Assembly (NCBI RefSeq): GCF_907164915.1
Contig: NC_061862.1
Coordinates: forward strand, 38,387,758-38,451,757
Origin: Impatiens glandulifera
Taxonomy: Eukaryota; Streptophyta; Magnoliopsida; Ericales; Balsaminaceae
Direction of reading: 5' to 3'
Length of the DNA stretch: 64,000 nt
Shown here piece by piece: positions 35,740 to 49,063 of this stretch (position 1 is its first letter; each line of letters opens with the position of its first letter). Under the pieces are notes generated by a model, which was not told the DNA's origin, ran no database searches, and was given only the letters and a program-made list of their open reading frames with translations. Position numbers and translations under genes: made by a program.

Positions 35740-36005
35740 GTATTATTTTTTTTGGAAAACGGTTAAAATCATTTCAATAAAATCTCAAAGGTGGGAGGGG
35801 TCATAAATCAAAGCCAAACAAACTCTAGCTATGATTAAGGATGACGATCAAAAGACCTTAAAAAAACTAATTAGTAACATTCATACATTCTAAAAAAAAC
35901 AGAGATTACAAACAGAAAAGACTACATTCAAACCTAACTATCCAGTCTAGGATTTTCGCATGTCATCTATCTTCATTGAGAGGACTTTTCCCCTTTCTCT
36001 GACGA
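35740..36005 (-). other. Possible LINE 3' tail
   Basis: The minus strand contains 'ctggatagttaggtttgaa' and, near its end, 'ttattgaaatgattttaacc', a style of sequence often found after ORF2 in plant L1 elements. The evidence is weak and no coding domain accompanies it. Confidence 0.25.
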
Positions 36006-36143
36006 TGTAAGGAGATTGTATTGAAAATGATTATTAATATTGTTGTTTCTCATTTTGAATTCTCGCTTTGTACGAGCCCGTTTTGATTTGATAGAAAGAA
36101 TTGTTTATGAGAATTTCAGGGTTTTACCTTTGTTATCTTCAAC

Positions 36144-36583
36144 TTAAATTTCTGTGTTTTGGTCTTCCTTATCTTCGGCTTCAGCTTCAGACTCCACATC
36201 GGTTTTGGAATCTTCTTTATCGACTTTTGAATTCTCCGTTTCCGCTTTGAAATTTTGGGTGTCTTCCTTTTGAGTTTCCTCAACAACATCTTGAGGTTCA
36301 TCTTCCATTTTCATCTTGATCCTTCGCATTACAGAAATTTTTTTGTCCTCTTCACCTTGATTCCTTTTACTTTCTTTCCTTCACTGTTTTCCTTTTTCCC
36401 AGAATCATTCTTGCTTTCTTCTACAACTGTTTGATTTTTGAGTTTGGCCTCCTCTGTTTCACTGTCTCCTTTTGTGTTAAAGCTTATCGCATATAGCTGT
36501 CTCTCAAGGTACAACGAATTTAGTAAGGATTCAGCACTGGAATTACAATGCAATGAACTTGACAAAGTACCTGAATCGATCAT
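36144..36583 (-). CDS. Chimeric ORF: LTR-derived N-terminus joined to an acidic Lys/Glu-rich segment
   Basis: An ATG at 36583 opens an 84-codon frame. The first ~40 codons (MIDSGTLSSSLHCNSSAESL...) lie inside LTR-derived sequence that also gives an open frame in the solo LTR. From about 36460 it continues in frame into a highly charged segment ('EEAKLKNQTVVEESKNDSGK'). It ends at 36329 because of a probable 1-bp slip in an A7 run; the next frame carries on at once with 'MRRIKMKMEDEPQDVVEETQ' and more acidic residues to a stop at 36144. Without the slip the product would be about 145 residues. A TATA-like box lies some 200 bp upstream of the ATG. The acidic part resembles linker regions of chromatin proteins, but I cannot name it. 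It may be a captured host exon or an unusual retroelement leader. Confidence 0.45.
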
Positions 36584-37172
36584 CGAGTTTTAACGAAAAT
36601 ACGACGGGTTAAGAATTCGAAGAACACTCGATTGATTGATGAACTCGAAGAACACTCGATTGAGTGAAAAACTCGAAGAACACTTAATAAAACAAAGAAA
36701 AAATCTTTCAAATTCTAAAGAGATAATGAAATAAATGAAGAAGAGATATGAGATATTTTTTAAGAGTTCCAACATGAAGGGGATATTTATAGCTGGAAAT
36801 TAAACTATCACAATAAATTCATTTATCAATCCAACGGCTGATAATTCATCCAACGGCTGCTAATCCTAGACTCTTTGCATTCGATCTTATTCAATGACAT
36901 TAAATTTTACCAAAAATTCACATTTAAATTTAGTATGAATTTATATTTATTTGAATTAAATTATATTTAATTTATTTATTCAAAATTTTAATTTTCATTT
37001 AGTTAAAGAAATTAATTTCAAATATTTGAACATTCCTAATAATTGTCATAAATAATTAAAAACAACCATTTAATTTAGCCCCGATGTAGTTTCTTGCCTT
37101 AATGAAAATTTTAAATATTTTATCCATGATTTCATTTTAGAATGCATTATAACCTTATAATTCTCTCTAACA
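36455..37172 (-). mobile_element. LTR-derived sequence related to the solo LTR at 62900-63755
   Basis: On the minus strand this begins TGTTAGAG at 37172. Like the solo LTR it contains 'ccgttggat', a TATA-like TATAAATA (36791-36784), 'gtgttcttcgagtt', 'attcaggtactttgtcaa' and 'attcgttgtacc'. The homology stops near 36455, inside the second half of the LTR, where an acidic coding-like sequence takes over. Confidence 0.65.
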
Positions 37173-38536
37173 TTAACTCATCTTCAAATTCGATAATCAT
37201 TAAGGGAGAATTTAGGTTTTTTTTTCCTGAACGGTAAAGATGTATTACACTACTATAATAGATAATAAGTGAACATATTAATTGAATCATTCCACGAACA
37301 CCCTTTTTAAAATAAAATAAATATACGAAATTTAAAAAGTAATAAAATTACTCGATTTAAAAAACAAATTTATACATTTAAAATTATATAGTTAAAATAA
37401 ATTAAGTTAAGAAAATGTGTAGAGTTAAATTAATTAAGTTTTAAATAAGTGAAGACTATTATATAAATAAAGAAAATATGAAAACCTAATTTAGTGGATT
37501 TTAGTGAAGTTTGGTGAGAATATAAAAAACAATCCAAACATGAATATAAAAATAAAAACATAAAATTTTTGTCAAAAACTATTATCAAGTGAGCAGAAAG
37601 AAAAAGATTATATAATATTAATGTTTATAAACTATTTTGGAATAATAAATAATATATCAATTTATTTATGAGGAGTGAAGGGAATTTGGAATGGGGAATG
37701 ACATGTCACCACATCACTAGCTTGAAAAATGATAAATTGTAAGAAAAAAGAGAAGTAAGTAAAAAAAATTATTAATTTTTCGACGAATACATAATTTCCC
37801 AATCATTTCTCTTTATTTATTTAAATAACTGAACTAAATTAGTATAATTGTTGTAACTTGTTTTTGAATATTAATTATATTTTTTATAATTATATTTTTT
37901 TTATAAATTTGAAATAATTTAAAATTAAGAAATATAAAAAACTATTTTATCCTTATATTTATATAAATTATTATTTTGATATTTATCTTATAAATAATTT
38001 ATATTATTAATTATATTGAAATTAATAAAAAATAATATATAATTACTATATCAATGTAATTTTAAAATAAATAATATTATTATATGATTTATAAAATTTT
38101 ATATATTTCATTATATTTTAACCTATATAATTATATAAATAAATTTTATTTATATGTTAATTAAAATCGATGTATTATTATAACACTATTTTATATATAA
38201 TTCATTATATAATTTATTATATTTTAACTTATATAATTATATAAATAAATTTTACATGTTAATTAAAATTTATGTATTATTATAAATATTTGTATATTAG
38301 AAAATATTATTTATATAAAATAAAATTAGAATTATTTAATAAAATTATAATATAAATTAGAATGTATAATTATGAATTAGATATAAGTTTAATATATAAT
38401 AATAATATTAATATTATATAATTAACTATTATTATATTTTAAAATATAATAAAAAAATTAAAATTAAGTGGAGGTGTAAGGTTATATAGTTAGCCTACAA
38501 CACTATTTTTTACAAATATTTATTTGTTCAAATATA

Positions 38537-38638
<102 letters not shown>

Positions 38639-39873
38639 AAAAGTTTACCTGGAGCCGTTGATAGTCATGACATTTGGAAAATCAACCCTAGAGGTATAGG
38701 TTAATTCTTCCGTTATTTAATTTAAGCAGCAAATATTCTAAGCCTATGTTTGGTTGGAGGTACAGTACTATATATATGATAAAGATATTTACATTAAAAC
38801 TAAATTAATGTTTGGTTAAAATAAATTATATCTACAGTGTTATTAAGGGTATAATTTATACCTATAATGAGGTATAAAATTGTAACATGTATCCCTAGGT
38901 ATAAATTTTATATTTTTTTTTTCTTTCCGTTTATAACCTTTACTAATTTCTAATTTTTCTTTTAAACTCATTATTATGAATAACATAAATTATTGTATTT
39001 TTCATCCTAGGGACTTTCATCCTAGTGACGTGGAAAGTGGACCTAGTTACTCCATTGATGAAAGTTATCCAATTTAAAATGTAAACAGGTTTTTTAAAAT
39101 TTTCATTCTCTTGATCAATAATCTCTAAAGTGAAAATAGAAATCAAAAATAAAATAATTATTTATTTAGGAAATATTTAACAAAAAAAATATACAAATAA
39201 ATTTCTTTTTATTTTATTAGTTTTTATTTTATTAGGTTAGATTACATTAATAATTAAGTCATATTTGTTTTAGTCGGTTTTGTTTTTAGTTAGTCTTATT
39301 TTCAAGTGATAGAACAAACTTTTATTTTTATCTTGATAGTTACCTAAATTCTTATTAAACCTCCCCAACATATAACAATATATTGAAGTTCATTTATTTG
39401 TGATTTTGTTATTATATATATTTAATGGTATTAATTATTAATAAATATTTATTTAATTATAAAAAATAAAATATATATATAAAGAAAATATATTATCACA
39501 TAGCATTATTACATATTCTTAAAAATATTTATCTGATAATAAATTTTTTTATTAGTTTAAATATAATTAATAATAAATATTAAAATAATTTATATAAATA
39601 CAAGGATAAAATAGTCTTTAATTATTTTTATTATTTTTTTATATTACCCATCAAACACAAAATTATAAAATCTATATAATTTATACCACTTTTATCATTT
39701 CAACCAAACACTAATAATCTATATAATTTATAGAACTTAATAACCCTATACAAGTTATATCCCGTATAACTTTTATCTATATAACTAGTACGACGAACCA
39801 AACGCCACTTTAAGGTATATGTTTGATTGTTAGGCTTATGTCACTGGCTGAGATTACTTTTGAGTTCAATCTC

Positions 39874-39941
<68 letters not shown>

Positions 39942-41224
39942 TATTTATAAAATAGATACTTTAAATTCCATAAAATGTTATTTAATTTTCAGGTATTTTT
40001 AATAATTAATTAGATTCCAACTAATTTAAGTTTTTAATTGCAGTGGTGACATAATTAACAAAAACCGATTTAGTTACAAGAAAAGAAAATTAGCATAAAT
40101 AATTTTATCTCTAAACTTTGTTTTTGTCTCATTTTTAGTTGATGGAATTTGGGTTTGGTTAATTTTGGATTGGTTAATTTTGGATTGAATTTGAATTATT
40201 CAATTTTTCTTTTAAACTTTAAATTAAATTAAATCTATACGGAAACATAATATCCTAAAAAAAAAAGTCAAACAAAATGTCATTAATCGTATTAATAAAA
40301 TAAAAGAATACAGGTAAAATAAATATAAACAAACTAACTATATGTTCCAAGATCATTAATCACTTCTATTACTTTTTCCTTTCTTGTCTCTCCTATCGAG
40401 AGAGTACCAAATGCTGACGGTGACGAAGCAACGTGGACGCGGAGCCAACGAGTTTAGTTGAAGAGCTCTAGGAATCTAAGGGAGTGAACGACTCGGACGT
40501 TGATGTTAGAGAGTTGTTCGAGAAGCAGGCTGGGCGGCGGGCATGCACCTCAAGAAGCATTGTTCGCCGCTGTCGTGCCATGAAACACGACCATGAAAGT
40601 GATAAAAAATAAAACGTTACGTGAAAAAGTAAGAAATAATTTTATAATACAACCAAGCGCGGAGACAATATTGCTCTATGACTCACATCCATCCAAATAA
40701 ACATACTGTTAATGATGAAGTGTAAAAAATTAACAAAGTTAAAATACTGTGTTCACGAAGGAAATTCACTTACAATCATGTGGAGTTGTTTGTCAAAAAC
40801 AGGTTGTATCTAAATCAATGCATAGAAACTATTATATCATTTAATTAATTAAGTTAAATTGTTTATATTAAACATAATATTAAATTATTAATGTTTTCAA
40901 TATAATATAAAATATAAAAAGTTAAATTAAAAATAATAAAAATTATATTTAGGCATAGGACCAAAAGTTTGGGTGGTTCCAAGCCAACCATGATCTATAC
41001 CGGAGATTGTGACCTTGTAATTAGTAAATAAGTGAAGGTAAAACAGTAAGAGAAAAAAAAACTTTAAAAAATTTGATAAAAGAAAAATATATAAACTTTA
41101 TCAAATAATTTTATATTATTTTTTCTTAACTTAACAACAATTAAAACAAAATCCTAAGGAGGATTAATATTCACTTTATTCTTATATTAACCAAATCACT
41201 TAGAAAAACTCTGGAGATTTGATT

Positions 41225-41330
41225 CACGATCGGCACGGGCGACACGATCGGCACGGGCGACACGATCGGCACGGGCGACACGATCGGCACGGGCGACACG
41301 ATCGGCACAGACGGCACGATTGGTACAGCG
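41225..41330. repeat. 18-bp GC-rich minisatellite
   Basis: Four perfect copies of cacgatcggcacgggcga start at 41225, 41243, 41261 and 41279, followed by two or more degenerate copies to about 41330. On the minus strand the unit reads as a Val-Pro-Ile-Val-Ser-Pro hexapeptide repeat, but no gene structure surrounds it. It is strikingly GC-rich against its surroundings and is absent from block A. Confidence 0.85.
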
Positions 41331-42888
41331 GTACGATAGGCACAGGCAGACAGGCACGGACGACATGATATTGTCCTACACCGTAAGTCATCAAATCGCC
41401 ATCGCAATTACCATTAATCAAAAGAAGCGCCATCGGCACAAGTGACACGACACAATCGTACCCTTTTCAAAAAAAAAACAAATCACTTTAATTCTTATAT
41501 TAATATTAATTTAATATTTAATCATTAAAACTAAACTGTAAGACGATGTTAAAATATTTAAAAGAAAAATTATTATAACAATTGTAATTATTAAATATGA
41601 TTAATTTACCATTGTAATTATTAAATATGGTTAATTCATTTATGATATTAATGGTTGTTAAAATGATTGGTATTCTTAATATTTAATAATATATATTTTT
41701 AAATTACAGTGTTTTTTTAAGTACATTAAAGTGATTTTCTTCTTCTTTTTTTTTTAAACAAAATGCTTTTATTATTGATTCATAAATATTAAATATTTAA
41801 AAATAAGGTATTTAATGAAGCCTATTAAATATTTGTAATGAATTAAAAAACAATAAAAATGCTATTATTAATAAAATTATCTATTTTCTTAATATATTTG
41901 ACTTTATTTCAAATTAAAGTAAGAAATAAAAAAAAAAAAAATACAAAATCACCTTCAAATAAGTAATATACCATTTCTTATGTAACAAAGTGAGCATATT
42001 GATCCGACTATGATTCAAATAAAAAAATAATTATTGTGTTTTACTGTTAAAATGTTCTAAAATTTTATATGAATAATAATTAAAATAAATTAATAAAATT
42101 AAAAAAAAAAATCACTTTAATCATATCAATATCTAAAATAATTAATTTTAATAATTAAACATAACAAATAATTTTTTAACAATTAAAATAAATTAATTTT
42201 TATTTTAGCTATTTTGTAATGATTGTGATTATGACAAAGATTAATACATTTTAAAATTTTAAACTGGCTATACAAAATTGAGAAGAAATCCATAAATAAG
42301 AAGGGAAAATATTGATAAAAATAATAAAAATAGTTTAAGGGACCAAATTTATGAAAAAAGTATACCTAATTCAAATTTGGAAGACAAATAATTGTGGTTA
42401 TGGACTGTATGGTGTTAAAAAGTAAAACCTACCCAAATTTACATCGTCTATTTAAAATGGAATAAATAAAATAGTTTTTATATGTTTAAGACCTTCAAGT
42501 TTGTTTATAATTTAAAAACCCTAAATTTGTTGTGTGGTCAAATTATGATCAAAACTTTTAAAATTTATTATAAAAACAGATGGCATTTAAATTCAAAAGA
42601 AATAAAAATTCCAAAAAAAGAAATGCAAGGTTTGATGTCTGGATCTGTCATGGTTATGGATTAAAACTAAGGATGCCAATTAAAAAAAAAAAAAGTGCTG
42701 AGGTAATTGAACCAAATTGTTTTATTTGGACAGTTTTTTCTAAAACTGAATGGAGATCTAAATGGAGATGAGGCGGAAATAATAATTGTGTTTACTATTT
42801 TGACCTGCTCTAATCTTATTCCGATTCTTCCCAGAATAATATAAATATAATTAAATATATAAAATCACTCATATATTTATTTATAAGA

Positions 42889-43272
42889 GAAATGATTAGG
42901 TAAGAGAATTTGGTGAAGGAATTTGGTGGGAGATGACTTGGCATAATCTTATTCGCTAAAAAAATCAAATAATTTCTCTCTTTTCTCTCTTTCCTTCTAC
43001 TTTTACATTTTCCAATCAATGAAGGTGATGCCAAGTCATTCCCTCACCAAATTCCCTTATTAAATTCCCTCCCTCTATCACTCTTCATTAGTGATAGAGC
43101 GAGGGAATTTAGTGAGGGATTTAGTGAGGGAATGACGTGACATCACCTTCATTGGTTAAAAAATGTAAAAGTGGGAGGAAAGAGAGAAAAAAGAGAAATT
43201 ATTTGATTTTTTCAGCTAATAAGATAATGTCACGTCATTTCCTCACCAAATTCCCTCCCCTAATCATAATCA
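42889..43272. mobile_element. Foldback MITE pair flanked by 9-bp repeats
   Basis: Two inverted copies of a ~190-bp MITE meet head to head near 43090 ('ctctatcac...gtgatagag'). The composite starts ATGATTAGG and ends CCTAATCAT, and 'tttataaga' flanks it at 42880-42888 and 43273-43281. Terminal repeats contain 'gagggaatttggtgaggga'. A 9-bp duplication and the GTGATAGAG-type end resemble the Mutator-like MITE at 15888-16179. Block A lacks it. Open frames here are by-products of the repeats. Confidence 0.75.
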
Positions 43273-43281
43273 TTTATAAGA

Positions 43282-43478
43282 TAATGATTAGGTGAGGGAA
43301 TTTGGTGAGGGAATTTAGTGAGGGAATTTGGTGAGGGAATGACTTGCATAATCTTATTCGCTGAAAAAAATCAAATAATTTCTTCTTTTCTCTCTTTCCT
43401 CCCACTTTTACATTTTTCAACAATGAAGGTAATGCCAAGTCATTCCCTCACCAAATTCCCTCACTCTATCCCTCCTCA
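43282..43478. mobile_element. Third copy of the same MITE
   Basis: This starts ATGATTAGG just after the 9-bp repeat at 43273-43281, has the same interior as the first copy ('aatcttattcgctgaaaaaa'), and ends 'ccctcactctatccctcc'. A 'tttatttat' word at 43479-43487 recurs at 42876-42884, left of the whole cluster. Confidence 0.7.
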
Positions 43479-43489
43479 TTTATTTATTC

Positions 43490-45113
43490 ATTATATTTTA
43501 TAAGACTTATAAGTTTGTTTCTTTTTAATAATATGAAATTTTAGTATTAAAAAACCTATTTAAATAATATTTATTTAAAAAAAATATTAATGAAAAGTGT
43601 CCTACGGGGATTCTCCAAAATCAAAAAGGCATAAATTATATTAAAAATTCAACAAAATAAAAATAGGTTGCAATAATGACAAATGACGGATGACAAATGC
43701 ACTTCTCAAACCGCCCATTGTCATCCCTAATTAAAACATACTCTAACGTCTAAATCAATAATTTACCTCTACTTTAAATATAAAATTAAAATAATATAAT
43801 ATTTTGAAATTATAATATTATTAAATTATAATAAGGTTAATAATTTTTATTTATACATTATCTATTTATAATTATTAAAATCAATGATAACTTTAAATAA
43901 AATATTTTAAATCAAAATATTTATTTAAAAATAAATAAATATTTTAATATATATATATAATTTATTTATTTACAAATTAAACAATTAACTAATGATATTT
44001 TAGAATAAATTGTTTTTTTTAATAATATTTATATATATAATTCTATTTATTTTATATTCTTATTTAAAATATATAAAAGTCTTATATTTTTTGAATAACT
44101 TTATAATATTAAAAATAATTATTATATATTTTATTACTATTTTGAATTTGTTTAATATGATTAATTTTTGTATTTTTAATAAGATTAATAATCTTAATTT
44201 ATATATATAATTATATTATAATACATTATTATTTAAAATAAATCTTTTTATCTTTCCAATTAAAATAAGTTTATAATATTAAAAACAATTATTATTTTAA
44301 AATATTTTTTATTATTTAATGTTTTAGTTCCATATTTATTTAGTAAATATTTTATTGTAATATAGATTATATGTATATAAATTAAAATTATTAATGTAAT
44401 TAAAATTTAAAATAAAATAATAATTTTATAATAATTTATTATTTACTAATTTAAATAAAATTATTAAGTAAAAATAAAATATATAAGTAAATGAATAATT
44501 ATAAGTAAGATCTTGGTGCGATTAAATCAATAAATAAATAAATATATATATATATATATATATTTGGCAAAACATAATAATTTTTATTATTTTTTAATTA
44601 GTGAATATATTTGACGACCAAGTATATGTTCCATATATAATTATATTTCACATCTATAATCTTAAATATGTTATTTTTTTTAATGTTTAATAGATTCACT
44701 ATAAAAAAACATTTTGTAATACTAGAATATTTAAATAATATATTAAATCAAAAAGATAGATAATATGTTTCTAAAACTAAAAACAATTTCGCAATAAGAT
44801 CACATTAAATTATATAGAAAACAAGTTCAAACATCATACTCTTCTATATTGACTCAAATTTAAAGACCAAGTTGAATAACTATGAATTGCTACTTTGATT
44901 TAGTGATTGTTCATGTTTTTTTATTACAATTTAATCACTTATTTTATATATTTAAATATAAAAATATTTACTTGCAAATAAATATATATCTTTAACTACA
45001 AGATTTAGACATTCATATTATACCCTTCAATTTATAATTTTAATTAATTAAATTAAAATAAATAACTTATTTGAGATAGACAGTTGTATTAATTAGTTTT
45101 AAAATTAATTATA
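43490..45113. repeat. Block B, end of the duplication
   Basis: This continues the alignment with 13330-14743 and 16189-16515. At about 44829-44840 it preserves the site without the hAT and Mutator-like insertions of block A. It is AT-rich and has no gene. Confidence 0.8.
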
Positions 45114-47480
45114 ATATGAACATTCTGAGATTCTTCTTCTCTGAATGGCTCCTGAGCCCCACTCATTTTAAAGTGTTCGGATTGTTGGGTCGAGAATTTT
45201 GATTAATTTGAATATATATGTGAGTAAATGAATATTAGGGTCGAATTTTGGGTTGACCCGTTCATAAACTTAAAATGATTAAAAATAAATTAAAATACTA
45301 TAGGTATGGTTAGAACTTGTAACCTAACAAAATAAGTACAAGCTTTTAAACAACTAGGTTAATAACATTTAATATTTTAAATTCAACACTAAATTTGATG
45401 AACTCATGATATTTTAACAATATAGGTTCAACTTATTAACTAATCTCTATATATATAGGGACTAATGCAATTGATGGCTGAAGTGGACTTAAGTCCACCC
45501 AAGCTCATCCTATTTAATATATATATATTAATTTGTGATAATTTCAAATAAATTTAGTATAAAGATATAAAGATTTATGAATATTCGTTAAGTTCCTAGA
45601 ACTATGGATATTTAAAATAAAGAGAAACTGTTATATATTAATTAAGAATGTATGATGTTAAGATTGATGCGAAGAGATATTTGAATTATCTCATAAGATC
45701 GCTTGATTTAGGGATATTTAGATTCTCATTAATCATATATATATATATTTATGAATTTATAGATAATTTTATGTTTTTGGATTATATATATACGTGGATA
45801 TTTATGATAATTTCTTGACAATTTCAAATCATATCAATAATATTATTAGGAATTAATAAATATATTGATTTTGATAATCAAAGGAAGAATATATATATAT
45901 ATATATATCTTAGATTATGAAAATTTTAATCGGAAAGATATATTTTTCATTAAGATTCATATATTTTGTTTTGAATTTAGATTAGATTTTATGAAGTCGA
46001 TAATATGAAATAATTGAATAAAGAATATAAAGATTTGTGATATTATTTAATAATGTTTATTAGATTTATGGATAGTTAGATTTCTAGTTAAAGGACGAAT
46101 TCTCTGTTTTAAAGTCTATTTTAAAGTTTAGATTTTCTCGTTAAAGGTTTAGATTTTCTATTTAAAAGAGGAATTCTCTGTTTTAAGTTTAAATTTTCTC
46201 GTTAAAGGTTAAAAGATGAATTCTCTGTTTTAAATTTACGGTTATTTATTAGAGATATTTGTTATCAAGGAGGGATTAAATAATATATAATATATATTAT
46301 AAATCAAAGAAAATTAAGGAGTAATTTTATTGTTAAATATATATAAATCAATATATAATAAAAATTTAATTATATCCTTTATTTTAGGATTAAAAGATTA
46401 AGATTGATGATTATTAATAAATTAATGAATAATTTGATTTTAATAATAAGAATATTTGAAATTTGGTCAAATAAATCTTGATGGTTTATTATTTAATTTA
46501 ATTATTAAGAGACCTTACAAATTTCAAATTCAAGAAATCTGATTTGGTTATTTTTTATAATAAAATAAATTACATATCTCTTTGGAAAATCATATATTAT
46601 TGATTTGGGTTATACAATAATATAATATTTAAATTCAAATTAATGATATTATTGTTCATTATTTGGATTGTATTGATTGATACCAATAATCACCAAAGTA
46701 ACAATATTTGTTGAAATTAATTCAAGACAATTTTGAATGGTAATATTGTGTAATTCATGTGATTATATTATTTGGCCCAAAGGTTGATAATTAATTGACA
46801 GAATTGCATTAGTACTTGTGATGATAAATATGTAATAATTATAAAATCTTATTTATGTGAATAATTAATCCATCTAAAGATAGATTGATTATTTGACATG
46901 TCTTATTATTAATGTTTGATCATTACACCAAAATACTATTAGCAATAAAATATTACTGTCCAAAGACTTGATATTAATGTTGCATTAAGTATTTTGAGAT
47001 GGGATAAATCATTATTTGAATTTAATTGTTACTTAAGTTTATAATAAATGTGAGCAACTATTTTATTGAATATTCTAAGTGATTAAGGGCTATAATTTTT
47101 TTTTATGTCAAGTTAAAGATAGTTTTTTTTTTGACGAGACTGCAATATTGTTTTTGAGGATATTGAGTTTGAGGGAGAAATAATTTTGTCTTTAAAAATG
47201 ATTTAGATCAATAATTTCTATTGTGGAAGATTTGATTTATATCTCAAGTGTTTTTGACATTGATAAGGATTTTATTGATATTGATGATAATGTTAAAAAA
47301 TCAAGAGTAACAAGACAATATTGATCAAATCATTAAGTACAAACTCAACATCCTCAAAATCAAGTGTTTTTTTTATGACAATCCAGTTTAATAGAATTAC
47401 TCTTTAAGGAGAATTTATAGTACTCGTTGCATATTTTGATATGGAGCTTCACCATAATAGATGTTAAAGGGGGGGGGGGG
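45114..47480. other. AT-rich region upstream of a copia remnant
   Basis: No frame is sustained. At 46085-46250 three imperfect ~60-bp repeats of 'gaattctctgttttaaa...ttctcgttaaagg' occur. A run of 12 G lies at 47469-47480. The right part is probably the decayed 5' portion of the copia element that becomes recognisable from about 47.5 kb, but no gag or protease motif was found. Confidence 0.35.
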
Positions 47481-47499
47481 TTCAATAGAGACATTGAAA

Positions 47500-48590
47500 A
47501 ATAATTTAATGCAATGAGAAAACTTTGTGTCGAGAAACCAAATTAATATGGTTTGAAAACTAAAGACTTAAAGAAGCGTCTCGTTAGTGATACCATAAGT
47601 TTTACAAAATAACAATTCTCTCTTTTGGTTTTGAGGTGAATTTAATTAATTATTTGTGTATCACAAGTTTAGTGGGAGTAAACGTCTATTTATGGTTTTA
47701 TATATGGTTGATATTTTGTTTGTCACAAATTTTGTTTGACATTAAGTAGCCAATAATTATGAGATATTTAAAAAGAACTAAGAATTAAATGCTCACATAT
47801 AGAAAATCGGAAAGTCTTGAGATCATTGAGTATTCTGACTCCGATCTTACGGGATGCCAAAACAGTATAAAATTCACTTTGGGTTATATTTTTTGTTAGC
47901 TGGTTTTGTCGTTTCTTAAAGAAGTGTCAAACAAACACTTATGGCATCATCCACTATTGCAGCGAAATTTATGACATGTTACCAGACATCAAATTAAGTG
48001 TTATTGACATCAAGTTTATTGTTATGAAAGAAATGATACAAAGTGAATAGATTTCTATAAAATATTTATGTACAAACTCTATGGTTATGAACCTCTTGGC
48101 AATAGGTTTATCACCTAATGTCTTTCATGAGAATATGACTCGTATTAGTGTCGTAGAGATCGATAATCTCTAACTTCAGTGGGAGTTTGTAGTTTGGTTG
48201 TCTTTCAATTTAGTTATTTTATAGATATTTATGAGGTTTTTTATTCTGATCAGAAATTAAGTATTATTCAATTCATTACACTTTGTATAATTATGTTTAA
48301 AGTATGATCTCACTAAAGTCAAGTAGGACCAGTTGAAAATTGACATGAAAAGATCACCTTGAATGAAATTTTCATTCCTCACATTCATGATATGATTTGT
48401 CAATTAATTGTATTGATTTATATGATCATTGTTGGGTCTAGTTGTGCTTAAATACAACGACGATCTCTTTGATCCTATATTAATATAATTAATTGATAAA
48501 ATTGTTTAATACAACATATGATTGAGATGACATAAAACTTCAGACGCATTATGGTTGATACATTTATTTTTTGTACATACGTGACCCAGT
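47500..48590 (+). pseudogene. Copia RNase H / pol C-terminal remnant
   Basis: The plus strand reads, across frames, 'LTYRKSESLEIIEYSDSDLT' (start of the copia RNase H, normally GYSDSDFAGC), 'SIKFTLGYIF', 'MASSTIAAKFMTCYQ' (the STMEAEF.ACYEA motif), 'FIVMKEMIQS', and 'LAIGLSPNVFHENMTRI' (from DPLTKGLPPKVF). These are in the order expected for the end of pol. Many stops and indels make it non-functional. It is followed at the right distance by a polypurine tract and an LTR. Confidence 0.75.
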
Positions 48591-48597
48591 GGGAGAT

Positions 48598-49063
48598 TGT
48601 TGGAATTTTTAGGGTCAATTGTATAATAAAGAATTGTGCATATATCATATTTAATATAAGCCAAAATAATGTGAAATTAAGTTTATGGCTTATGGGTGTA
48701 TTTGTCATGAATATAAAGGTGAGGATACCTAAGTGGCATTTCTAATTTTATGAAGGGGCTAAATTAAAAATTGTCAAACCATAATAACTAACTTATTTTT
48801 GGTTATATGTAATGGTAATGGTCTCTATTTGAAGTAATGTCAATTCTCCTTTACGTCCACATCAACAAAGAGAGAAACCTATTGTCTTACTCATCAAATG
48901 GAAGAACCATTCTACATAAAGAAAATCTAAAGAAATAGAGATTAAAGACTTTTTCTATTACAATGAAAGAGAAGATTCATGCAATTAATTAAAGTATTTC
49001 CGCCACATTCAGATATTAATTTCTCACACATTAAATTAGGATCTAATTAGAATAATTCTAACA
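48598..49063 (+). mobile_element. 3' LTR of the copia remnant
   Basis: A polypurine tract 'cagtgggagat' immediately precedes TGTTGGAATTTTTAG at 48598, and the LTR ends AATTCTAACA at 49063 (466 bp, TG...CA). No matching 5' LTR was found upstream in the window, so the 5' end is lost or replaced. The first 14 bases are the same as those of the solo LTR at 62900, which suggests related families. Confidence 0.75.

Noticed and set aside
41225..41330. CRISPR-like array
   Set aside because: The units are contiguous with no spacers, and the genome is eukaryotic.
41171..41448. Open frames across the 18-bp minisatellite
   Set aside because: They exist only because an 18-bp unit is a multiple of three and lacks stops; there is no start context or flanking coding sequence.
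42816..43503. Open frames in the MITE cluster
   Set aside because: They lie wholly within inverted-repeat sequence and appear on both strands.
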